From a virus, in the IMG/VR virus record IMGVR_UViG_3300048033_000730, positions 1 through 40,520 of that record: a DNA stretch of 40,520 nucleotides; one strand, written 5' to 3'. Positions 6,558 through 13,736 of the stretch are shown here, one piece after another (the stretch's first letter is position 1; the number at the start of each line of letters is the position of its first letter). A program made the position numbers and the translations under genes. The notes beneath the pieces are model-generated. The model had not been told where the DNA came from. It saw nothing but the letters and a program-made list of their open reading frames with translations, and made no database searches.

Positions 6558-7222
6558 CAGCGTGGTCTTACAGTAGCATCAGTACATTTAAGCAGTGCCC
6601 TAAAAAGTACTACCATTTAAAAGTAGCTAAGGATATTAAGGACTCCGGTAGCGAAGCGACGGTGTATGGGCAAGAGGTGCACACTGCTGCGGAAGAGTTT
6701 ATAAGAGACGGCGTGGAAGTACCTAAAAAGTTTGCCTTTATGAACAACGTGCTAGACGCCCTAAATAAAATAGAAGGCGAGAAACATTGTGAACTTAAGT
6801 TGGGCGTCGCCAAAAGCGACAAGGGGTATACACCTACTACCTTCTTTGCAAAGGATGTGTGGTGGCGCGGTGTGGCGGACTTAGTAATTATAAACGGGGA
6901 CACCGCCCACTCTGTAGACTATAAGACCAGCAAAAATGCGAGGTACGCGGATACTAAGCAACTAGACTTAGTTGCCGCTGCAATCTTCACGCACTTCCCC
7001 GAGGTTAAGAAAATAAAATCCGCCTTGGTTTTTGTGGTAAGTAAAGAGTTTGTGCAGAAAGAGCATACCGTAGAGAACAGGGACGAGTACTTTGCTACCT
7101 TCGACTCCGAGCTTGAGCGGTTAGACTGCGCACAGGAAAACGATGTATGGAATGCAATCAGTGGGCCGCTGTGTGGTTGGTGCCCAGTAACTTCATGTGA
7201 ACACCATAGGACAAGACGATGA
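6554..7222 (+). CDS. PD-(D/E)XK nuclease of the Cas4/RecB type with probable Fe-S cluster
   Basis: 222 aa. N-terminal SYSSISTFKQCPKKYY is the characteristic start of Cas4/RecB-like nucleases and carries Cys15. H43 (GQEVHTAAEEF), D109 (RGVADLVI) and D122-x-K124 (VDYKTS) form the active site, with Q136 as motif QxxxL/Y. The C-terminus has CGWCPVTSC (C207, C210, C215). One N-terminal and three C-terminal Cys is the pattern that binds a 4Fe-4S cluster in Cas4 and AddB. Likely a DNA exonuclease used in recombination or end processing. Overlaps both neighbours by 4 nt. No CRISPR genes are near. Confidence 0.9.
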   Translation: MTAWSYSSISTFKQCPKKYYHLKVAKDIKDSGSEATVYGQEVHTAAEEFIRDGVEVPKKFAFMNNVLDALNKIEGEKHCELKLGVAKSDKGYTPTTFFAKDVWWRGVADLVIINGDTAHSVDYKTSKNARYADTKQLDLVAAAIFTHFPEVKKIKSALVFVVSKEFVQKEHTVENRDEYFATFDSELERLDCAQENDVWNAISGPLCGWCPVTSCEHHRTRR

Positions 7223-7518
7223 CCAAAAAACGAGACTACAAAGCTGAGTATGCCAAGTACCAAGGCACGGAAGAGCAGAAGAAAAAGCGTGCTGCGCGCA
7301 ACGCGGCTCGACGCAAAGCTGAGCGGGAAGGCAAGGTGTCCAAGGGCGACGGTAACGACGTAGCCCACAAGAAAGCTATGGATAAAGGCGGCAAGAACTC
7401 TGACGGCACTAAGGTAGAGACTGCAAGCCGCAACCGTTCTTTTAAGCGCGACTCTAAGGGCAACCTAGTGTCTGAGACTAGCACGCGCGAGCGAAAGAAG
7501 AAGCCGAGCAAAGCATGA
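7219..7518 (+). CDS. Basic HNH-like phage protein
   Basis: A 99-aa very basic protein. N-terminal RDYKAEYAKYQGTEEQ and KKKRAARNAARRKAE form a positively charged helix; then KVSKGDGNDVAHKKA (D47, H50) and TASRNRSFKRD follow. This is the layout of a widespread phage family similar to small HNH proteins (DxxH then N-R). The finger is incomplete: no zinc Cys pairs and the final HNH His is not obvious, so it may bind rather than cut DNA. Overlaps by 4 nt with both neighbours. Confidence 0.72.
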   Translation: MTKKRDYKAEYAKYQGTEEQKKKRAARNAARRKAEREGKVSKGDGNDVAHKKAMDKGGKNSDGTKVETASRNRSFKRDSKGNLVSETSTRERKKKPSKA

Positions 7519-9065
7519 AGATAGTCAACGAGAAGTCGCTAGTGTTAAAAACCCGTCGCCCAGAGTTGGTAACGAGCAAGATACAAAACTGTAAGACACT
7601 AAGCACAGACGGTGAACTGGTAGAGCTTTCTGTGGACTGGGAGTTTGAAGAGGCAGCCGCCCTTGCTGAGATAGGCGCTAAAGACGTGCCGTCTCCGATG
7701 ATTAGGGACTACCAGTGGACGGGCAAACTTACGCCCTTCGACCACCAAAAAACTACCGCTGCGTTCTTAAGCCTGTACAAAAAAGCTTTTTGCTTTAACG
7801 AAGCAGGTACTGGTAAAACCGCCTCTGTTATCTGGGCAGTTGATTACCTTATGAAACTCGGGTTGGTAAAGCGCGTGTTAGTTATATGCCCGCTGTCTAT
7901 TATGAAGTCGGCGTGGCAGGAAGACCTGTTTAAGTTTGCTATGCACCGTAGCTGCTCGGTAGCCCACGGCTCTGCCGATAGGCGCAGGAAAATAATAAAC
8001 GCTGGTTGTGATTTCGTAATAATAAACTTCGATGGTGTGGCTGTAGTAGAGGACACCATTACGAAGGGTGGCTTTGACTTGATCGTAGTGGACGAGGCCA
8101 ACGCATACAAGAACTCGCAGACCAACAGGTGGAAGACACTAAGGGACTTAGTGAAAGGCGTCGAAAGACTCTGGATGCTGACAGGTACTCCCGCAGCGCA
8201 GTCCCCACTCGATGCTTACGGGCTGGCTAAACTGGTAAGTCCACACAGGGTGCCCAAGTACTACACCCCTTATAGAGATGCAGTCATGTATAAGGTCTCG
8301 CAATATATATGGCGACCAAAGCCGGGAGCGGACAAGGTAGTTCATAACGTGTTGCAGCCCGCTATACGCTTCGAGAAAGACCAGTGCCTAGACCTTCCGT
8401 CCGTAGTCGCTGTAGACAGAGAGGCACCGCTGACACCGCAGCAAGATAAATACTACAAGCTGCTTAAGAAACAAATGACTATGCAGGCAGCGGGAGAGCA
8501 GGTCACCTCGGTAAATGCGGCGACTAACCTGAACAAGCTCTTGCAAATATCAGGGGGTGCGGTCTACACGGATGATGGGGAGGTTATACAGTTCGATGTG
8601 AAAAACAGACTTAATGTAGTACTTGAGGTTATTAACGAATCCTCAAATAAAGTATTGGTTTTTGTACCGTTCACTCACACCATAGACTTGCTAAAAGAGT
8701 TCCTAGACAAGAACAAAATACCGTCGGAAATTATCTCTGGTAAAGTCTCCTTGAATAACAGAAGCAAGATATTCCAAGACTTCCAGACAACGCCGAACCC
8801 GCAGGTGCTAATCATCCAACCACAGGCCGCATCTCACGGTCTGACCCTTACCGCCGCCGATACTATTATTTGGTACGCGCCGGTTACAAGCGTGGAGACT
8901 TACCTCCAAGCGAACGCCCGTATAGACAGGCCGGGCCAAAAGCACAGCATGACTATCGTGCACATACAGGGCAGTGAGGTTGAGGCTAAGATATATTCTA
9001 TGCTCAAGACCAACGTGCTCAACCACACTAAAATTGTGGAGCTGTATAGAAAAGAAGTCGAATAA
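7515..9065 (+). CDS. SNF2-type (SF2) DNA helicase/translocase
   Basis: 516 aa. ATP-driven duplex DNA translocase or helicase of the SNF2 group. Motifs in order: Q-like FDHQKTTAAF (~75-84), Walker A NEAGTGKTASV (~95-105), motif Ia VICPLSIMKSAW (~123-134), DEAN box VVDEANAYKNS (~191-201), motif III MLTGTPAAQSP (~221-231), then in the second RecA domain VLVFVPFTHT, HGLTLTAADTIIWY and motif VI QANARIDRPGQ. The family A polymerase, SNF2 helicase and DUF927-like primase in one operon suggest a self-contained replisome. ATGA overlap with the gene before. Nearly 50 residues before the Q motif are not recognised. Confidence 0.93.
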   Translation: MKIVNEKSLVLKTRRPELVTSKIQNCKTLSTDGELVELSVDWEFEEAAALAEIGAKDVPSPMIRDYQWTGKLTPFDHQKTTAAFLSLYKKAFCFNEAGTGKTASVIWAVDYLMKLGLVKRVLVICPLSIMKSAWQEDLFKFAMHRSCSVAHGSADRRRKIINAGCDFVIINFDGVAVVEDTITKGGFDLIVVDEANAYKNSQTNRWKTLRDLVKGVERLWMLTGTPAAQSPLDAYGLAKLVSPHRVPKYYTPYRDAVMYKVSQYIWRPKPGADKVVHNVLQPAIRFEKDQCLDLPSVVAVDREAPLTPQQDKYYKLLKKQMTMQAAGEQVTSVNAATNLNKLLQISGGAVYTDDGEVIQFDVKNRLNVVLEVINESSNKVLVFVPFTHTIDLLKEFLDKNKIPSEIISGKVSLNNRSKIFQDFQTTPNPQVLIIQPQAASHGLTLTAADTIIWYAPVTSVETYLQANARIDRPGQKHSMTIVHIQGSEVEAKIYSMLKTNVLNHTKIVELYRKEVE

Positions 9066-9070
9066 AAAAG

Positions 9071-9098
9071 TTGACATTGTCTATACAGGTGCTAGACT
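9071..9098 (+). promoter_or_regulatory. Sigma70-like promoter, second in the replication arm
   Basis: -35 TTGACA (9071-9076), 16-bp spacer and extended -10 TGCTAGACT (-10 hexamer 9093-9098). The 11 nt GTTGACATTGT match the promoter at 848 exactly. It lies in the 63-nt gap before the gene at 9129, whose ribosome site is AAGGAAGGAG. Confidence 0.78.
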
Positions 9099-9128
9099 CG
9101 TTGTCCCTCTTACAAAAAGGAAGGAGCA

Positions 9129-9518
9129 ATGGAAGACAGCACAGCGGGAAAGATGGTGGCTGCGTACATAAAGCTACGAAACACCATCCAAGAAAAAGAC
9201 GACGAAATAAAAGAGCTTAAAGCGAAGCAGGAGCTCATCTCCAATAAGCTACTAGAAATGTGTGCCGAAGAAGACTTAGACGGCATCAAGACCCCGTTTG
9301 GTACAGTAACTCGTAGGGTGTATTCCTCTTACTGGACCAGTGACTGGGACCGTATGTATAAGTTCATTGCCGAAAATGACGCTTATCATCTGCTAGAAAA
9401 AAGAATCCATAACGGAAACATGCGAGAGTTCCTCGAAGAAAACCCAGACGCGCTGCCCATCGGACTGCAATCCGACCGTAAGTATGCCGTCTCTATACGT
9501 AAACCAACTAAGAAATAG
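9129..9518 (+). CDS. Coiled-coil phage protein (Gam-like layout)
   Basis: 129 aa. Residues ~10-48 form a coiled coil (YIKLRNTIQEKDDEIKELKA onward), followed by a compact domain with TPFGTVTRRVYSSYW, DWDRMYKFI and KRIHNGNMREFLEENPDA. A helical pair followed by a small strand domain is the general plan of phage Gam-like host-nuclease inhibitors, but the identity is low and based on layout only. First gene after the promoter at 9071, so it may be abundant early. Start defined by AAGGAAGGAG 4-9 nt upstream. Confidence 0.8.
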   Translation: MEDSTAGKMVAAYIKLRNTIQEKDDEIKELKAKQELISNKLLEMCAEEDLDGIKTPFGTVTRRVYSSYWTSDWDRMYKFIAENDAYHLLEKRIHNGNMREFLEENPDALPIGLQSDRKYAVSIRKPTKK

Positions 9519-9528
9519 GAAGATAATA

Positions 9529-10443
9529 ATGAGTACCGACGTTTCGATTTTTACACAACAAACTGGCGTAGCCACCAGCAACCGACAAAGCGCGCTCTCT
9601 CAGAAGCTAGCCAAGTCCTCAAGCAACAGCCGAAGAATCCAAGCCAATATCAACGGCACGTTTAAGAAGATGGTGAACGGCGAGCAGGTAGGTAATGCTA
9701 TCCGCGGCGAGTTTAACGCTGTCGTAGTTGGTATGCTGACTGACGTGTCACGTATCTTCTACAAAGAAAAGTTCGACCCTAACAAGGAAGCCACGCTGCC
9801 TAACTGCTGGTCTAACAACGGCGATAAGCCCGAGCAAGGTGCGGCTGACCCGCAGCATAGCAACTGCGCAGACTGCCCGAATAACGTAAAAGGCTCTGGT
9901 GAGAACGGTGGTAAGGCTTGCCGGTATCAGCGCCGCGTTTCTTTGCTGTTAGAAGGCGACGACTCAGGCACGGTGTACCAGTTCAATATCCCTGCTAAGT
10001 CTTTGTTTGGCAAGGGCGTAGGCAACGTGCATCCGTTCGAGAGCTACGTTAAGTTTCTAGTAAACAACAACATGTCGCCTGATCTGGTGGTAACAAACAT
10101 AAGCTTCGACAGCAACGCAGAGACTATGGAATTAGTGTTCTCCCCAGTACGCGAAGTAAGCGACGCTGAGTACGAACTGGTCTTGGCCGCGCAAGAAAAG
10201 CCAGAGACAGAGATGTACACCAAGCTTACTGTTGCCCAGACAGACGGCGTAGCTAAAACACCTAAGCTCGAGAACAAGCCTGCCCCTGCCATAAAGCGCT
10301 CCGAAGAGCCTGAAGACGAAGATGAGGTAGAGGAAGTTGCTGAGCCGGTCAAGCGCACTAAGAAAAAGCCAGCCCCAGCGGACAGCGACGACAAAGACCC
10401 GCTAGCGGATATTGTTAACGAGTGGGGGAGTGACGACGCCTAA
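9529..10443 (+). CDS. Putative zinc-containing ssDNA-binding protein
   Basis: 304 aa. Three features suggest a single-stranded DNA-binding protein: a central strand-rich domain (~60-200); a four-cysteine site inside it (C93, C113, C116, C131; NCWSN, NCADCPNN, ACRYQRR) like the zinc site of T4 gp32; and a long acidic, disordered tail (~235-304; EDEDEVEEVAEP, ending GSDDA), the common protein-interaction tail of phage SSBs. It lies just upstream of HTH and primase genes. The ATG at 9529 with AGGAAG upstream is chosen over 9484, which lies in the previous gene. Family not recognised with certainty. Confidence 0.75.
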   Translation: MSTDVSIFTQQTGVATSNRQSALSQKLAKSSSNSRRIQANINGTFKKMVNGEQVGNAIRGEFNAVVVGMLTDVSRIFYKEKFDPNKEATLPNCWSNNGDKPEQGAADPQHSNCADCPNNVKGSGENGGKACRYQRRVSLLLEGDDSGTVYQFNIPAKSLFGKGVGNVHPFESYVKFLVNNNMSPDLVVTNISFDSNAETMELVFSPVREVSDAEYELVLAAQEKPETEMYTKLTVAQTDGVAKTPKLENKPAPAIKRSEEPEDEDEVEEVAEPVKRTKKKPAPADSDDKDPLADIVNEWGSDDA

Positions 10444-10676
10444 TGACTTACGGATATAGCCTAAAACTTTCAGAGTTAAACAGGGCTGCCGATAAGAAAC
10501 TTCTTGGCGTTTACCTTGGCACGGTGTGCATTAGAAATGATGTGCCCGTTGCTGAGGTAGCTAAGAAATTAAGCGTCAGTCGTCAAACTGTCTATAACTG
10601 GTTTGCGGGTATTTCTACCCCTAAAGCCCCAGTAGCGAAGAAGATAGAAAAACTAATAGCTAAGCTGGAGCAATAG
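10443..10676 (+). CDS. Helix-turn-helix DNA-binding protein
   Basis: A 77-aa protein with a Cro/CI-type HTH: VPVAEVAKKLSVSRQTVYNW (~34-53), where AKKLSVS forms the first helix and turn and RQTVYNWFAGIS the recognition helix. Basic C-terminus (KKIEKLIAKLEQ). The start overlaps the previous stop (TAATG). Probably binds operator or origin DNA; its place directly before the primase gene points to control of replication or of this transcription unit. No opposing repressor gene is present. Confidence 0.87.
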   Translation: MTYGYSLKLSELNRAADKKLLGVYLGTVCIRNDVPVAEVAKKLSVSRQTVYNWFAGISTPKAPVAKKIEKLIAKLEQ

Positions 10677-10680
10677 GCGC

Positions 10681-13560
10681 ATGGAAAACGCAGACCTCAT
10701 AGACCTAGTTCGCCCGCAAGGTGGGTGGTACGGTTTTCTTGCGGTCAAAGATAAAATTAGATCGCGTCAGTTAATGGTGGAGACCAGAGAAGAACTAGAC
10801 GCGCTCATAGCAGACTATGTGGCTAAAAGGTGGTGCGTGTTTTTTGGCCTCGGTAAATTCAAAGACGGCAAGAGCCGTACACAAGAAAATGTCGAGTCTC
10901 TTAAGTCCTATTGGCTAGACATAGACTGCGGCCCAAACAAGTCTTTATCTGACGAGACAACCGGCAGACCTAGTGGGTACGAGACACAGCAAGATGGGTT
11001 AGTCGCCCTTCGCAAGTTCTGTGTGGATGTTGGGCTCCCTAAGCCGATGCTAGTTAACTCAGGCAACGGACTACACGCATACTGGCCTTTAACTGAGGAT
11101 GTACCCAGAGATGAATGGACACCCGTGGTTAAAAGACTCAGGCAGCTGTGTATAGAAAAAAAGTTTTACATAGACACTAAGGTGTTGGAAAGCTCTCGCG
11201 TACTGCGCCCGCTTAACTCGTTTAATTTTAAAGGCGACATAGATGGCGTAGAACCGAAGCCCGTTAAGATAATCTCGACGATAGACCCGATACCCTTCGA
11301 GAAGATACGAGACATATTGGGTGTGGTTGAAGGGCATACCATAAAGCCTAGGCGTCCCATGTCCGCAATGGGTAAGTCGCTTATGCGGAATACCGAGTCG
11401 GTTTTCTCCAAGATAATGCAGCTTAGTGGGGAGGGCAAAGGGTGCGCCCAATTAGCATCCTGCTATACGGATAGGGCTACGCTTGCTGAACCGCGTTGGT
11501 TCGACGCACTGTCTGTCGCTGCCTTCTGCTCGGACCGTAATGTGGCTATACACAAGCTGTCTGAGGGGCACCCAGACTACGACCACGGTCTGGTGGAGAA
11601 GAAAGTATCGGGCATAAAAGGTCCGCATTCTTGCTCGGAGTTCGAGGCTAATAACCCCGACGGGTGTGCAGGCTGCCCGCATAAAGGCAAGATAAAATCC
11701 CCTATTTCTTTAGGGAGGACAATTGCTAGGGCGAAGAGTCCGCCGGTTTTTGAAGAGCCTGAAGTTGGACTAGAAACTCAGACGACCCCGACGGCTACTC
11801 CAGCGTTAGTAATGCCTGATGGTTACTTCCTTGCCGCTAAAGGTGGGGTGTATTTAGAGACAGACTCTGAAGACGACGAAGAAGCTACTGGGCCTAAGCT
11901 GGTTTACGACAAGGACCTGTACATAATAAAACTTATGAAGGACCCAGTTCAGGGCTACGTGGCAGTACTTAAACACCACCTGCCTATGGACGGGGTAGAA
12001 GAGTTTGTTTTAACGAATATGCAGATTACTGATCGCAGTGAACTACGTAAGGCGCTTGCCAAGCACGGCGTTATCGGCAACGAGACGCGCTACAAATACA
12101 TATCTGAGTACTTGTTAAGAGCCATACAAGAACATCAAATTTTAGAGAAGGCAAAAGCTATGAGAACACAGTTTGGATGGGCTGATAACGACAGCTCTTT
12201 TATTGTAGGCGACAGAGAAATAACAGCGACGGGCGTTTACCACAGCCCCCCTGCCAGTTCCCTAGCCAATATGGTGCCGTACTTCCAGCCAAAGGGCACG
12301 TTAGAAAACTGGATAAAAGTTTTCTCCCTATACGGACGCCCGGGGCTAGAGATACAAGCGTTTGGCGCACTGTCTGGTTTTGGTGCGCCACTACTAAAGT
12401 TTACCGGTCAGAAGGGTGCGGTTATAAACTTCATCCACCCTGACTCTGGAACAGGTAAGACCACCATCTTGCGCATGGCTAATAGCGTGTTCGGTGATCC
12501 TGAAATGCTGCTCGGTACGCCAGAAGATACTGACGTAGGTAAGATATTAAAGGTAGGTTTTCTAAATAACATAGTTAACAGCCTAGACGAAATAACAAAC
12601 ATGAGCCCGATCGACGCGTCTAGGACGCTGTATGCCTACTCGCAGGGCAGAGGCAAAGACAAAGCAAAGGCTAATGCTAACGAGCTGCGTGAGAACACCG
12701 TGACTTGGCGTACTATTTCTATCGCTAGTTCCAACGCATCCTTTTACGAAAAGTTAGGGCAAATTAAAAACAACGCTGACGGCGAGATGATGCGCCTGCT
12801 GGAGTTTAAAGTTCCTCGGCTGGCGGAGCCTGTTATATCCACACAGGAGGGTAAAGATTTGCTAGACCACATGCTGGTTAATAATTACGGGGTTGCTGGG
12901 GAGAAGTTTATACAATACGTATTGGCTAACTTAGAAGAGGTAATAGACTTAGTGCTTACGCTACAGGCAAAGATAGATAAGGAGCTACGCCTTAGCCAAA
13001 GAGAGCGCAACTGGTCAGCAGTTTTCGCAGTTAACATGGCGGCTGGCACGGTAGCAAACAGAATTGGACTACTACAAGACTGGAACCTCAACAACATCTA
13101 CAAAGAAGTCTCTAAGGTAATGTTAGACATGAGGAAAGACACGCAGGCCCCAGTAAGTAACCCAAGCGCAATCATAGGCGACTTCATAAACAGGCACCAC
13201 AATAACCTACTGGTAGTAGAAGACGGTGTTGATAAGCGCACCAACAAGAGCAAGTACCCAGAGCTTTTGCCTAAGGGCGCACTGCTTATGCGTTACGAGC
13301 CTGACACCCACAAAATGTATATAGCGTCTAAGGCGTTTAAAGCTGACTGCGTGGATATACAGATAAACTACAAAGATACTCTGACCCAGCTAGAAACTTG
13401 CGGCATCATGCTAAAATCAGACAACAAACGTTTAGGTAAGGGTAGCAGCATTATGTCGCCCGCTACTCGGTGCCTAGTGTTTAATACTTCTCACCCAGAT
13501 TTTGTGGATATGGAAGTAATGGTGGAAGCGAGCGCAGACGATGCAAGTGGAGAAGATTAG
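10681..13560 (+). CDS. Primase-helicase (AEP-like primase, zinc site, DUF927-type ATPase)
   Basis: 959 aa. The N-terminal part resembles archaeo-eukaryotic primases: YWLDIDCG (D80, D82), NSGNGLHAYWPL (G128-H132) and ESSRVLRPLNSF (~170-181). Residues 318-334 (SCSEFE...GCAGCPH) form a probable zinc site. From ~490, GWADNDSSFIVGDREI begins a DUF927-like module followed by Walker A HPDSGTGKTT (586-595) and Walker B NSLDEITN (633-640). It would make primers and unwind DNA for the PolA polymerase. The ATG at 10681 has GGAG upstream. The last ~200 residues are unrecognised. The next gene's start lies inside its 3' end. Confidence 0.92.
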   Translation: MENADLIDLVRPQGGWYGFLAVKDKIRSRQLMVETREELDALIADYVAKRWCVFFGLGKFKDGKSRTQENVESLKSYWLDIDCGPNKSLSDETTGRPSGYETQQDGLVALRKFCVDVGLPKPMLVNSGNGLHAYWPLTEDVPRDEWTPVVKRLRQLCIEKKFYIDTKVLESSRVLRPLNSFNFKGDIDGVEPKPVKIISTIDPIPFEKIRDILGVVEGHTIKPRRPMSAMGKSLMRNTESVFSKIMQLSGEGKGCAQLASCYTDRATLAEPRWFDALSVAAFCSDRNVAIHKLSEGHPDYDHGLVEKKVSGIKGPHSCSEFEANNPDGCAGCPHKGKIKSPISLGRTIARAKSPPVFEEPEVGLETQTTPTATPALVMPDGYFLAAKGGVYLETDSEDDEEATGPKLVYDKDLYIIKLMKDPVQGYVAVLKHHLPMDGVEEFVLTNMQITDRSELRKALAKHGVIGNETRYKYISEYLLRAIQEHQILEKAKAMRTQFGWADNDSSFIVGDREITATGVYHSPPASSLANMVPYFQPKGTLENWIKVFSLYGRPGLEIQAFGALSGFGAPLLKFTGQKGAVINFIHPDSGTGKTTILRMANSVFGDPEMLLGTPEDTDVGKILKVGFLNNIVNSLDEITNMSPIDASRTLYAYSQGRGKDKAKANANELRENTVTWRTISIASSNASFYEKLGQIKNNADGEMMRLLEFKVPRLAEPVISTQEGKDLLDHMLVNNYGVAGEKFIQYVLANLEEVIDLVLTLQAKIDKELRLSQRERNWSAVFAVNMAAGTVANRIGLLQDWNLNNIYKEVSKVMLDMRKDTQAPVSNPSAIIGDFINRHHNNLLVVEDGVDKRTNKSKYPELLPKGALLMRYEPDTHKMYIASKAFKADCVDIQINYKDTLTQLETCGIMLKSDNKRLGKGSSIMSPATRCLVFNTSHPDFVDMEVMVEASADDASGED

Positions 13561-13735
13561 GTACGAGGTAGACTGGAAAAAGTTTAAGGTGGGGTACTCG
13601 TTTTTTATACCCTGCCGAGAACCATACGGTGCTTGGAAAGAAATAGCCCCGACCCTAAAACGACTAAAATACAAAACTGTACGTAAGGTCGTTATAGAGG
13701 ACGGGGTCCAAGGCATCCGCATCTGGCGGATGTAA
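13541..13735 (+). CDS. Small conserved phage protein, last gene of the operon
   Basis: 64 aa, basic and Tyr/Trp-rich, starting MQVEKIRYEVDWKKFKVGYS and containing SFFIPCREP. Its start overlaps the primase gene by 20 nt. The stop codon is one base from the stop of the opposing 2276-aa gene, and a hairpin lies inside its final codons. Such short proteins with a YEVDW..F..G.SFF motif are seen in marine phages, function unknown. Confidence 0.78.
   Translation: MQVEKIRYEVDWKKFKVGYSFFIPCREPYGAWKEIAPTLKRLKYKTVRKVVIEDGVQGIRIWRM
13714..13732. terminator. Hairpin at the convergent junction, possible bidirectional terminator
   Basis: A perfect 7-bp stem CATCCGC/GCGGATG with a 5-nt loop just before the 1-nt gap between two opposing operons. 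There is no T-run on either strand, so it is not a classic intrinsic terminator; it lies inside the coding end of the small gene. Could slow polymerase or stabilise the 3' ends. Confidence 0.45.
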
Positions 13736-13736
13736 T

